Shown: positions 25,050 through 33,153 of the stretch, one piece after another
Layout: every line of letters begins with the position of its first letter
Numbering within the stretch: the first letter of the stretch is position 1
Assembly: GCF_016031655.1 (NCBI RefSeq)
Contig: NZ_JACCHQ010000005.1
Coordinates: forward strand, 62,001 to 126,000
DNA: 64,000 nucleotides
DNA from: Bradyrhizobium glycinis
GTDB taxonomy: Bacteria > Pseudomonadota > Alphaproteobacteria > Rhizobiales > Xanthobacteraceae
Direction of reading: 5' to 3'
The notes under the pieces: generated by a model
What the model was told of the DNA's origin: nothing
Databases searched by the model: none
The model's input: the letters and a program-made list of their open reading frames with translations, nothing else
Position numbers and translations under genes: made by a program

Positions 25050-25826
25050 ATGAAACTATCCGGCAAGGTTGCGGCCATCACCGGCGCGGCGCGCGGCATC
25101 GGCAAGGCCTGCGCGAAGAGATTTTTGGACGACGGCGTCAAGGTCGTCATCTCCGACGTCGATGCCGAAGGCTTAGCTGCAGCGGCCGCCGAGCTCGGGC
25201 GGCCGGATGCGCTGCGCACAATCGTCGGCAATGTCGCCAAGCGCGCGGACGTGGATCAGCTGGTCGTGACCGCGGTGAAGGAGTTCGGCCGGCTCGATAT
25301 CATGGTCAACAATGCCGGCATCGCCCGCAACCGCGACATCCTCGACATCACCGAAGAGGAATTCGACGAGATCATCGGCATCAACCTGAAAGGCGCGTTC
25401 TTCGGCGTGCAGGCGGCGGCGAGGCAGATGATCGCGCAAGGCGGCGGGGTCGTCATCAACATGTCCTCGGTGAACGCGCTGCTGGCGATCCCTTCGCTTG
25501 CGACCTACGCGATGTCGAAGGGCGGCATGAAGCAGCTGACCTCCGTCGCCGCCGTCGCGCTCGCCCCGCACAACATCCGCGTCGTCGCGGTCGGGCCGGG
25601 CACGATCCTGACCGACATGGTGGCCTCGTCGATCTACACCTCGGAAGACGCCCGCAAGACCGTGCTGTCGCGCACGCCCGCGGGCCGTGGCGGCGAGCCA
25701 AGCGAGGTAGCCGCCGTCGTGGCATTCCTTGCCAGCGACGATGCGTCCTATATCACCGGGCAGACGATCTATCCGGATGGCGGCCGGCTGGTCCTGAACT
25801 ACACGGTGCCGGTGAAGGAGAAGTAG
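25050..25826 (+). CDS. Short-chain dehydrogenase/reductase (classical SDR)
   Basis: The 258-residue oxidoreductase has the cofactor motif ITGAARGIG, NNAG at the core strand, the catalytic Ser/Tyr/Lys in MSSVNALLAIPSLATYAMSKGG, and the C-terminal GQTIYPDGGR. Asp in VISDVDAEG after strand 2 suggests NAD(H) preference. The ATG at 25050 has AGGAG nine bases upstream. It is separated from the upstream operon by a repeat and is convergent with the iclR gene (nine bases between stops). Substrate unknown. Confidence 0.9.
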   Translation: MKLSGKVAAITGAARGIGKACAKRFLDDGVKVVISDVDAEGLAAAAAELGRPDALRTIVGNVAKRADVDQLVVTAVKEFGRLDIMVNNAGIARNRDILDITEEEFDEIIGINLKGAFFGVQAAARQMIAQGGGVVINMSSVNALLAIPSLATYAMSKGGMKQLTSVAAVALAPHNIRVVAVGPGTILTDMVASSIYTSEDARKTVLSRTPAGRGGEPSEVAAVVAFLASDDASYITGQTIYPDGGRLVLNYTVPVKEK

Positions 25827-25835
25827 GATCCGCAG

Positions 25836-26630
25836 CTACTCCGCCGCAACCGTCAGCCCGTAACCCAGCCGCTTCGAAATGCCCCCCGCGCAGTCGCGCA
25901 GCGCGTGCGCGATCGGGCTGTCCCAGCGGGCATCAAAAGTGCCTTCCGGGCCCATCGCGGTGATGACCAGCGCGACGTGGCCGGAATGATCGAACACCGG
26001 CGCGGAGAACGCGTTGACGCCGGGCAGGGGGTCGCCGAGCGCACGGGCGAGGCCATGCTTGCGGACCTCAGCCAGCATGTCGGCGATCTTGGCACCCTTC
26101 ACGGCGCGCTTCGGGTTGTAGCCGACACCATGGCGGTCGAGGCCGCTGTCGAGCGCGGCGCTGATCGTCTTCTCCGGCAGGAACGCCGCGAAGGCGCGGC
26201 CCGTGGCGGTCTCCAGCAGCGCCATCACCGAGCCGACGCGCATCACGATGTGCACCGGCTGAGCCGGCTCTTCGAGCTGCACCACGGTCGGGCCGTGCGT
26301 GCCCCAGACCGCGAGCGAGACGGCGTGGCCGATCTGGCTCGCGAGGCCCGCGATCTTGGGACGCGCGATGCGCACGCCGGAGAGGCGGCGCAGGCTGATC
26401 AGGCCGAGCTCGAGCGCCAGCGCGCCGATCTCGTAACGGCCGGTGGTCTCGTCCTGCTCGATCAGGCCGATGCGGGAGAAGCTGGCGAGATAGGGATGCG
26501 CCTTGGCCGGCGTCATGCCGGCCTCGCGCGCGAGATCGCGCAGCATCATCGGTTCGCCGCTGCGTGCGAGCGCGCGAAGCAATTCGCCGCCGACCTCGAT
26601 CGACTGGATGCCGCGGCTCTCTCTCTTCAT
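25836..26630 (-). CDS. IclR-family transcriptional regulator
   Basis: The 264-residue protein has an N-terminal IclR helix-turn-helix (residues about 8-70, LRDLAREAGMTPAKAHPYLASF) and the C-terminal effector-binding GAF-like domain, which includes the VAVMETATGRAFAAF-type segment. GGAGG precedes the ATG. It lies downstream of the flavoprotein dehydrogenase gene on the same strand, separated by a 77-base gap with repeat copy 3, so it probably regulates that gene and the binding-protein gene upstream of it. Confidence 0.9.
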   Translation of the reverse strand: MKRESRGIQSIEVGGELLRALARSGEPMMLRDLAREAGMTPAKAHPYLASFSRIGLIEQDETTGRYEIGALALELGLISLRRLSGVRIARPKIAGLASQIGHAVSLAVWGTHGPTVVQLEEPAQPVHIVMRVGSVMALLETATGRAFAAFLPEKTISAALDSGLDRHGVGYNPKRAVKGAKIADMLAEVRKHGLARALGDPLPGVNAFSAPVFDHSGHVALVITAMGPEGTFDARWDSPIAHALRDCAGGISKRLGYGLTVAAE

Positions 26631-26659
26631 GCGCCTCCGATGCGCTCGAGTCCTTGTTT

Positions 26660-26708
26660 GAGCATGATCTCTTCGGAAAACCGCTGCACACTTTTCCTGA
26701 TCATGCTC
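26660..26708. repeat. AGCATGATC-family repeat, copy 3 (half element)
   Basis: GAGCATGATCTCTTCGG...TTTTCCTGATCATGCTC is the right half of the copy-1 element alone. Its last base touches the stop codon of the flavoprotein gene. Confidence 0.8.
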
Positions 26709-28441
26709 TACGCCGCGTCACGCTTGGCGGCGCTGTCGGCAAGATGTCTGCCGGCAATGTAGCCGAAGGTCAGCGCCGGCCCAAGCGTGATGCCGGCACC
26801 CGGATAATTGCCGCCCATGATGCTCGCCATGTCGTTGCCGGCCGCATAGAGGCCGGGAATCACCCGGCCCTCGGCGTCGAGCGCCCGCGCGTTCGCGTCG
26901 GTGACGATGCCGGCATAGGTGCCGAGATCGCCGATCACCATCTTGATGGCGTAGAACGGCCCGTTCTCGATCGGCGCCACGCAGGGATTGGGGCCATGCA
27001 GCGCATCGCCCTGGTAGCGGTTGTAGGCCTTCGAGCCCTTGCCAAAGGCGGCATCCTGGCCTTGCGGCGCCGTCACATTGAACTGCTTGACCGTCTCGGC
27101 GAACGCCTTGGCGTCGATCCCGGCTTTCGCCGCCAGCGCTTCCAGCGTATCGCCGCGCATGAGATAGCCCGTCTTCAAATGATGACCCAGCGGCATCGGG
27201 AAGGGCGGTACGCAGCCGAGGCCGTATTTCCGCAGCGTCTTGTGATCGCAGATCAGGAAAGCGGCGATCTCCTCGCCGGGCTTGGCCGCCTTGATCAGGG
27301 CCTGGACGAAGTCGTGATAGGAATTGCCCTCATTGGCGAAACGCTTGCCGTCGCGCATCACCGCGATCACGCCGGGCTTGGCGCGGTCGATGAAGTGCGG
27401 CATCACGCCCTTGGAGCCGTCCTTGCGCGTGGTCAGCGACACCGGCACCCAGGCCGCCGCGTTCGGCAGGCGGTCCTCGATGCGGCCGCCGGCGCCCTCG
27501 GCAAGGCGCAGGCCGTCGCCGGTGTTGCCCGCAGGCCCGGGCGAATAATGCTCAACGCCGGTCGGCGCGTGCGGGAACATCTTCTTGCGCCGCTCGACGT
27601 CGTGGGGAAAGCCGCCGCAGGCCAGCACAACGCCCCGACGGGCGCGGACACGCACGGCGCGTCCCTGCCGCGACACGATGGCGCCGGTGACCGCGCCGTT
27701 CTCGACCGTCAGCTCGCGTACGGGCGAGGACAGCCACATCGGAATCTTGAGGTCGAGCGCGGACTTTGCCAGGCGTCCCGCGAGCGCATTGCCGTTGGTG
27801 AGCGTCATGCCGCGGCCATAGCGCAGCACGTCCATGAGATGCCGCGTCAGGCGCTTGGCGACATAGACCGCCGAGGTCAGCGACTTCGTCACCCGCATGA
27901 AGTGGATGATCTCCTTGCCGCTTCCCAGCATCATGCCGAACACGGTGAGCTCGGGCAGCGGCATGCCGAGCGATTTGATGAGATCGCCGAGCTCGCGGCC
28001 GTCGAACGGACGCGTCACCATGGAGCGGCCGCCCTGGGCGCCGCCGGGCGCTTCAGCGTGGTAATCGGGAAAGACCAGCGGCATGTCGAAGCGCAGCGCC
28101 GTCTTGGTGATGAAGAAATCGACCGCTTCAGGGCCGGCGCTCAGGAAGGCATCGACACGTGCCGCGTCGTAATTGTTGCCGGCCTCGTGCCGCAAATACG
28201 TGCGGGCCTGTTCCGGTGTCTCTTCGATGCCGTAGGCCTTCGCCAGCGATGTGCCGGGAATCCAGAGCCAGCCGCCGGAGCGGGCTGTGGTGCCGCCGAA
28301 GCGCGGCTCCTTCTCGACGATCAGCACGTCGAGCCCGCGATAGCGCGCGGTGATCGCGGCCGACATGCCGGAGCAACCCGATCCGGCCACGAGCACGTCG
28401 CACTCGTAGGTCTCCGTGGCGCCATGCTCGTTGCCAGCCAT
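26708..28441 (-). CDS. FAD-dependent oxidoreductase, fumarate reductase/3-ketosteroid dehydrogenase family
   Basis: This 577-residue flavoprotein has the FAD_binding_2 pattern: CDVLVAGSGCSGMSAAI at the N-terminus, EKEPRFGGTTARSGG, VVLACGGFP, and the C-terminal LYAAGNDMASIMGGNYPGAG, which closes around the FAD. The family dehydrogenates carbon-carbon bonds next to carbonyls, as in 3-ketosteroid-delta1-dehydrogenase, or reduces them. The start at 28441 is chosen over 28471 because GTGAGG precedes it and it clears the upstream stop. It follows the binding-protein gene by eight bases, so they form an operon. Substrate not determined. Confidence 0.87.
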   Translation of the reverse strand: MAGNEHGATETYECDVLVAGSGCSGMSAAITARYRGLDVLIVEKEPRFGGTTARSGGWLWIPGTSLAKAYGIEETPEQARTYLRHEAGNNYDAARVDAFLSAGPEAVDFFITKTALRFDMPLVFPDYHAEAPGGAQGGRSMVTRPFDGRELGDLIKSLGMPLPELTVFGMMLGSGKEIIHFMRVTKSLTSAVYVAKRLTRHLMDVLRYGRGMTLTNGNALAGRLAKSALDLKIPMWLSSPVRELTVENGAVTGAIVSRQGRAVRVRARRGVVLACGGFPHDVERRKKMFPHAPTGVEHYSPGPAGNTGDGLRLAEGAGGRIEDRLPNAAAWVPVSLTTRKDGSKGVMPHFIDRAKPGVIAVMRDGKRFANEGNSYHDFVQALIKAAKPGEEIAAFLICDHKTLRKYGLGCVPPFPMPLGHHLKTGYLMRGDTLEALAAKAGIDAKAFAETVKQFNVTAPQGQDAAFGKGSKAYNRYQGDALHGPNPCVAPIENGPFYAIKMVIGDLGTYAGIVTDANARALDAEGRVIPGLYAAGNDMASIMGGNYPGAGITLGPALTFGYIAGRHLADSAAKRDAA

Positions 28442-28449
28442 TTCAAGCC

Positions 28450-29664
28450 TCACTTCTTCAGGAGCGGACACTTGGATTCGGAGACCGGACGGAAGGCGTC
28501 ATCGCCCTTCACGGTCTTGACGATGTCCAGGTAATCCCACGGCTCCTTGGATTGCGCGGGCGACTTCACCTTGGCGAGATACATGTCGCGGATGACACGG
28601 CCGTCCTCGCGCAACTTGCCGCCGTGGACGAAGATATCCTCGATCGGCAGCTCGCGCATCTTGGCCATCACCGTGGCGGAATCGTCGGTGCCGGCCGCCT
28701 TGATCGCCTTGAGATAGTGCAGCACCGAGCCGTAGACGCCGGTCTGGATCATGGTCGGCATCACCTTGGTGCGCTCGTAGAACTTTTTCGACCAGGCGCG
28801 CGTGGCCTCGTCCATGGCCCAGTAGGACGCCGTGGTCATATAGGTGCCCTGGGCGGCCTTCAGGCCGATGGCGTGCACGTCGGTGTCGAACATCAAAAGG
28901 CCGACCAGCTTCTGGCCGCCCTGGACCAGGCCGAATTCGCCGGATTGCTTGATGGCATTGTCGGTGTCCTGGCCGGCATTGGCGAAGGCGACCACGTCGG
29001 ATTTCGAGCTCTGCGCCTGCAGCGCGAAGGAGGAGAAGTCCGCGGTGTTGGTCGGATGCCTGACGCCGCCGAGCACCTTGCCGCCCATCTCGTTGATGAA
29101 GCGGGTTGCGTCCTTCTCGAGCTGCTGGCCGAAAGCATAATCGGCCGTGATGAAGTACCAGGACTTGCCGCCTTCCTTGATCACGGCGGAGGCCGTCACC
29201 TTCGACAGCGCATAGGTGTCGTAGGTGAAGTGCACGGTGTTGGGGCTGCACAGCTCGTCGGTCAGCGAGCTTGCGCCGGGGCCGGAGAGCAGGGCAACTT
29301 TGCCGCGCTCGCGCACCATGTTGTGCACGGCGATGGCGATGCCGGAGTTGGGGATGTCGACGACGGCATCGACCTTGTTGTTGTCGAACCAGCCGCGCAC
29401 GATCTGCACGCCGACGTCGGTTTTCATCTGATGGTCGGCGCTGATGATCTCGATCGGCTTGCCGAGCACGGTCGGCCCGAATTCCTCGACCGCCATCTTT
29501 GCGGCCTCGACCGAGCCCGGCCCAGAGTTGTCGCGGCCCCAGCTCGACAGGTCCGTCAGCACGCCGATCCGCACCACGTCATCGGAGACTTGCGCGGTCG
29601 CCGCGGTGATCATGGCAGCCGAAGTCATGGCCGCGAGCATGGTGCAGGCCAGGAGCCCTCTCAT
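28450..29664 (-). CDS. ABC transporter substrate-binding protein, branched-chain amino acid (LivK) type, without permease genes
   Basis: The 404-residue protein has a Sec signal peptide (residues 1-24, cleavage after TAATAQ) and the type I periplasmic-binding fold: VRIGVLTDLSSWGRDNSGPG, IEIISADHQMKTDVGVQ, YFITADYAFGQQLEKD. GAGAGGAAACGAC precedes the ATG at 29664. In the Bradyrhizobium group such proteins often bind aromatic or other carboxylates. No LivH, LivM, LivG or LivF gene is in the window. It is followed closely by the flavoprotein gene, so the ligand may be that enzyme's substrate, though this is inference. Confidence 0.9.
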   Translation of the reverse strand: MRGLLACTMLAAMTSAAMITAATAQVSDDVVRIGVLTDLSSWGRDNSGPGSVEAAKMAVEEFGPTVLGKPIEIISADHQMKTDVGVQIVRGWFDNNKVDAVVDIPNSGIAIAVHNMVRERGKVALLSGPGASSLTDELCSPNTVHFTYDTYALSKVTASAVIKEGGKSWYFITADYAFGQQLEKDATRFINEMGGKVLGGVRHPTNTADFSSFALQAQSSKSDVVAFANAGQDTDNAIKQSGEFGLVQGGQKLVGLLMFDTDVHAIGLKAAQGTYMTTASYWAMDEATRAWSKKFYERTKVMPTMIQTGVYGSVLHYLKAIKAAGTDDSATVMAKMRELPIEDIFVHGGKLREDGRVIRDMYLAKVKSPAQSKEPWDYLDIVKTVKGDDAFRPVSESKCPLLKK

Positions 29665-29715
29665 TGTCGTTTCCTCTCTTCTTGGCCGCTTGGCGCGGCG
29701 GGGTCGTTGTGGAGG

Positions 29716-29746
29716 TAAATTAGATAATGACAAATTAGTTTGTCAA
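29716..29746 (-). promoter_or_regulatory. Promoter with overlapping operator upstream of the binding-protein gene
   Basis: On the minus strand TTGACA (29746-29741) is followed 17 bases later by CTAATT. The inverted repeat TGACAAA-TTAG-TTTGTCA (29728-29745) covers the -35 box. This fits a regulated sigma-70 promoter, possibly bound by the IclR protein. Confidence 0.5.
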
Positions 29747-29776
29747 TGGCGAATGTTCCACCGGCGAGCCTCGCCA

Positions 29777-29919
29777 CTCTCGTGTCCCGGACGCGCTGCG
29801 ACGCCTCTTAGCGTTGCAGCGCAGAGCCGGGACCCATACTGCAATGAGCGTTGGACGACGTGTGGGCCCCGGCTCTGCAGCGCATCACTTCGTGCTGCGC
29901 AGCGTCCGGGGCACGAGAG
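29777..29919. repeat. CTCTCGTG...CACGAGAG long palindromic repeat
   Basis: CTCTCGTGTCCCGGACGC on the left matches GCGTCCGGGGCACGAGAG on the right, with inner arms GCAGAGCCGGG and CCCCGGCTCTGC. The whole 143-base element can form one long cruciform with a central loop. It sits between the divergent binding-protein and MFS genes and makes up most of their 330-base gap. Confidence 0.75.
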
Positions 29920-29994
29920 CCAACAGAACTCCCACAAGTTGCAACCGTCACAACGTTTGGCCATGATGCTGTCCGGAATTCGTTGAGGCAGGGC

Positions 29995-31296
29995 ATGACG
30001 ACAGCAATGGGGGTCTCCGCGGCGGCGGAGAGATCGACGACGGCGCATGTGGTGTGGGCGAGTGCGCTCGGCACCGCGATTGAGTGGTACGATTTCCTGA
30101 TCTACGGCACAGCGGCGGCGCTCGTCTTCAACAAGCTGTTCTTCCCGAGCTTCGATCCCTTCGTCGGCACGCTCGCGGCGTTCTCGACCTATGCGGTCGG
30201 CTTCGTCGCGCGGCCGATCGGCGGCGCGATCATCGGGCATTACGGCGACCGGCTCGGCCGCAAGACCATGCTGGTTGCGACCATGATCGCGATGGGGCTC
30301 GGCACCTTCCTGATCGGGTGCCTGCCGACCTACGATCAGATCGGCGTCTGGGCGCCGATCCTGCTCGTGATCCTTCGTTTCGTTCAGGGCATCGGGCTCG
30401 GGGGCGAGTGGAGCGGCGCGGTCGTGATGGTGATCGAGCACGCCGGCCATCGCCGCGGCTTCTACGGCAGCCTGGTCCAGGTCGGCTTTCCCGTCGGCGT
30501 CGCCGCCTCCACCGGCATCTTCGCCCTGATGACGAAGCTGCCCGAGGCGGACTTCCTCAGCTGGGGCTGGCGCGTGCCATTCCTGATCAGCATTCTGCTG
30601 GTCGGCGTCGGCTTCATCGTGCGGCTCAAGCTCGCCGAGACGCCTCACTTCAAGGAGATCGTCGAACGCAAGGAGGTGCTGGCGCAACCGGCCCTCGAGG
30701 TGCTCCGCCGCGACTGGCGCAGCTTTCTGCTCGCGATCGGCATCACGGTGTCGGAGGTCGGGCTCGCTTATCTCCTCACCGTGTTCACGGTGATTTACGC
30801 GACGACCAAGCTCGGCCTGCCGCGGCAGGTGATCCTGGATGCGGTGGTCTATGCCGCGATCGTCGAGTTCGCGACGCTGCCGCTGGCCGGCTGGCTGTCC
30901 GACATGTTCGGACGCAAGGCGCTGTATCTGGCGGGTGGCGTGTTCTCGGTGGCGCTGGCGTTTCCGCTGTTCTGGTTCCTCGACACCAGGGAGCCGGCGC
31001 TGATCACGCTCGCGCTCGTCGTCACGATGACGCTCACCCATGCGCTGCTGTTCGGGCCGAAGGCCGCGTTCATGCCCGAGCTGTTTCGCACCCAGGTGCG
31101 CTACAGCGGAGCTTCGCTCGGCGCCAACGTCGCGGCGGCGCTCAGCGGCGGCTTCTCGCCGCTGATTGCGGCCGCGCTGCTCGCCTGGGCCGGCTCCTAT
31201 TGGGCGGTGTCTGTCTACATCGTCGCGCTGTCGATCGTCACGATCATCGCGACGCTGATGGCGCCGGAGACGGCGCGGGACTCGCTAAGATCCTGA
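29995..31296 (+). CDS. MFS transporter, metabolite:H+ symporter (MHS) family
   Basis: This 433-residue inner-membrane carrier has the MHS entry pattern ALGTAIEWYDFLIYGTAA and the loop signature GHYGDRLGRKTML between helices 2 and 3. Cytoplasmic IRLKLAETPHF-type and SDMFGRKALYLAGG segments mark the middle and the second half. About 12 hydrophobic helices are visible. The ATG at 29995 is preceded by GAGGCAGGG. Its 3' end overlaps the convergent glycosidase gene by 12 bases. Relatives carry dicarboxylates, shikimate or alpha-ketoglutarate; substrate open. Confidence 0.88.
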   Translation: MTTAMGVSAAAERSTTAHVVWASALGTAIEWYDFLIYGTAAALVFNKLFFPSFDPFVGTLAAFSTYAVGFVARPIGGAIIGHYGDRLGRKTMLVATMIAMGLGTFLIGCLPTYDQIGVWAPILLVILRFVQGIGLGGEWSGAVVMVIEHAGHRRGFYGSLVQVGFPVGVAASTGIFALMTKLPEADFLSWGWRVPFLISILLVGVGFIVRLKLAETPHFKEIVERKEVLAQPALEVLRRDWRSFLLAIGITVSEVGLAYLLTVFTVIYATTKLGLPRQVILDAVVYAAIVEFATLPLAGWLSDMFGRKALYLAGGVFSVALAFPLFWFLDTREPALITLALVVTMTLTHALLFGPKAAFMPELFRTQVRYSGASLGANVAAALSGGFSPLIAAALLAWAGSYWAVSVYIVALSIVTIIATLMAPETARDSLRS

Positions 31297-32847
31297 GCGC
31301 CGGGACAGGCAAGCCGGATTTGCAGCGTTCGGAAGCACCAGGAAGGTGATCGTCGTCGGCGCGAGCCGGATCGCGCCCGGTGGTGCAGCGCGTGCCTGCA
31401 GCTGCGGCAGCCCGCCATCGTCGGTCAGCGCGAGCGTCTTGCCGTTCAACTGCACATTCGTGCCCTGCAGCCGCGCCGCGTGCAGTGTGTACCGCTCGGC
31501 GGACTCCGGCAGCGATAGCGTGCGCGATGTGGTGCGCGAGGTGTTGATCGCGAGCAGCGACACCGCACCTGGTTTGGCCGGATGGCAATGCGCATAGAGA
31601 TGGAGATCGCGCGGAGCAGCCTTGCCCATGTCGAGCACGATCGTTCCCATCAGCCGGCGCCAGAGCAGCGCGGCCCAGTAGCTCGGCCGCGGACGGAACG
31701 TTGTTTCCTCGAGCAGGCCGTAATCGCTGGCGGCCAGCGTGTTGTGCATCACCACCTGGACCCCGGCCTTCGCCAGGCGTCCGAGTTGGTCGAGATAACG
31801 GAACGTGTCCAGAAAGGTCCGGTCCCATAAGCCGCCGCCGCAGGCGGCATCAGCCGTCTCGGTCAGCCAGATCGGCTTGCCCGGCTCGTATGCGTCGCGC
31901 AGGGTCTGGTAGGTCCCGAGTGTCGTATCCGTGCGGGTCAGCCAGTGCTCCGAGAGGGCCTGCGCCGGATCGTCGTCTCCGCCGCAGCGCGGCGAGATCG
32001 TGTTGTAATGGTGATAGGAGAACCGATCGACGCCGGGACCCGATGCGGCAAGCAGGTCCCGCGTGGTGAGCCCAGCGCCCGACGGCGATGGTGCATCGCC
32101 GGCCGAGCCGGGACCGAGGATCAGCGTCTCCGGTGCGGCGCGCCGCATCCAATCGCGGAAGACCTTGAAGTCGCGGCCATAGGCGGTCGCGTCATAGCCC
32201 GCCGGTGCGCCGTTCGTCGCCGCGAGCGTCGGCTCGTTCATGAATTCGGCGGCGGCGATGCGGCCACCCAGCGCGCGCGTCGCCTCGACCAGCAGCTGCG
32301 CCTGATCCGGCTTCCAGATGCCGTGGGCGTCGCGGCTGCCGGGACTGATCGCAAAGGAGGTGACGATCTCCGCATCGACCGCACGTGCGAACTCCACCAC
32401 GCCGCGCCATTGCGCTCGGCTGAGCACCGAATTGAATCCCCGCGGCGGCTTTCCCGGCGCCTCGGCAAAGAACGTCGCATTGGCCCAGGTGCCGCTCACG
32501 CGCAGATAGGCCGGCGACAACGCCGCCGCGAGCCGGCGCAGTCGCGCATTGGCAAGATCGATCGGCGGGCGCGCGCTGTAACGATCCCGTTCGTCGAAGG
32601 CGCGTGCCGGTCGCGGATAAGGTTTCCAGAACCGCCCGCCGGTCACCTCCACCATTTCGATATTGTAGGACTGAAAGCGCGCATCGATCGTTCCGATCGG
32701 CTTTAGTCCGGCAGGCGAGATGGCGATGCCGTCGGCCTGCGCCGCACCCGCCGTTGCGGCGGCGAGGAGGGCAATCGCGCCGGCCGCGAGACCGGCTGGA
32801 GGCGGTCGGGACCCTGGTCTACGGTGTGCTGCCGCCTGCTTCGTCAT
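31285..32847 (-). CDS. Exported glycoside hydrolase, GH79-like (beta-glucuronidase/heparanase clan)
   Basis: The 520-residue protein starts with a basic, Ala-rich signal peptide (cleavage near AAQADG). Within the TIM-barrel core, the acid/base Glu sits in EFMNEPTL (NEP motif) and the nucleophile Glu in WLTETADAACGG, as in clan GH-A retaining enzymes of family 79. YLRVSGTWANATFF and RFSYHHYNTI match heparanase-like proteins. It ends with a small beta domain. Export is expected. ATG 32880 is an alternative start. A sugar-acid substrate would go with the gulonate/fructuronate cluster, but the two are 20 kb apart. Confidence 0.75.
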   Translation of the reverse strand: MTKQAAAHRRPGSRPPPAGLAAGAIALLAAATAGAAQADGIAISPAGLKPIGTIDARFQSYNIEMVEVTGGRFWKPYPRPARAFDERDRYSARPPIDLANARLRRLAAALSPAYLRVSGTWANATFFAEAPGKPPRGFNSVLSRAQWRGVVEFARAVDAEIVTSFAISPGSRDAHGIWKPDQAQLLVEATRALGGRIAAAEFMNEPTLAATNGAPAGYDATAYGRDFKVFRDWMRRAAPETLILGPGSAGDAPSPSGAGLTTRDLLAASGPGVDRFSYHHYNTISPRCGGDDDPAQALSEHWLTRTDTTLGTYQTLRDAYEPGKPIWLTETADAACGGGLWDRTFLDTFRYLDQLGRLAKAGVQVVMHNTLAASDYGLLEETTFRPRPSYWAALLWRRLMGTIVLDMGKAAPRDLHLYAHCHPAKPGAVSLLAINTSRTTSRTLSLPESAERYTLHAARLQGTNVQLNGKTLALTDDGGLPQLQARAAPPGAIRLAPTTITFLVLPNAANPACLSRRSGS

Positions 32848-32990
32848 GCGCGTTGCCCGGGGCCAGACGCATGAAGGCATTCTGGCCTTGCTTCGACCCG
32901 CCGATTTTACCCTTATTTTACCTTGCCTTGCCGCCGAGAACGTCGGGGCCCGGAGAGACCATCGAGGGGTAAAAAAAATCCGTTGGCCCT

Positions 32991-33018
32991 CTTGAAACCG
33001 GTTTCCGGTTTTCTAAGT
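32991..33018 (+). promoter_or_regulatory. Candidate sigma-32-type promoter for hsp20
   Basis: CTTGAA (32991-32996) and CTAAGT (33013-33018), 16 bases apart, resemble the alphaproteobacterial RpoH promoter form. They lie 136 bases before the first hsp20 start, which leaves room for a long structured leader. Confidence 0.45.
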
Positions 33019-33027
33019 CGTTTTTCG

Positions 33028-33153
33028 CCGCGAGAGCGGTGTGCCGGATGCCAACCGGGTCCGGCACGGGCGCCGGGCAGGTCGTTTTCGGACCCGTCTG
33101 AATTCCCGCCTTGCGCTCCTTCGTATCCATCTTGCTCTTTGGAGGACTTGGTT
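33028..33153 (+). promoter_or_regulatory. ROSE-like RNA thermometer leader
   Basis: The leader before hsp20 has GCCGCGAGAGCGG, the hairpin GTGCCGGA...TCCGGCAC, and a final segment TATCCATCTTGCTC then TTT then GGAGGA in which CTTGCTC can pair with the ribosome site. This final element, with the conserved TTGCT before GGAGGA and the ATG about seven bases on, is the hallmark of ROSE elements that repress small heat-shock genes in Bradyrhizobium. Confidence 0.75.

Noticed and set aside
26564..28534. Long open frame on the plus strand opposite the flavoprotein gene
   Set aside because: It is antisense to a well-supported family protein, has low-complexity His/Arg/Gly-rich composition and no domain. 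It arises from GC-rich codon use.
28552..29718. Long plus-strand frame opposite the LIV-type binding protein
   Set aside because: It is antisense, rich in Gly/His/Arg, with no recognisable domain; the minus-strand gene is clearly real.
30084..31349. Alternative frame overlapping the MFS gene
   Set aside because: Its product is Arg/Ala-rich without hydrophobic helices; the MFS frame has the full signature motifs.
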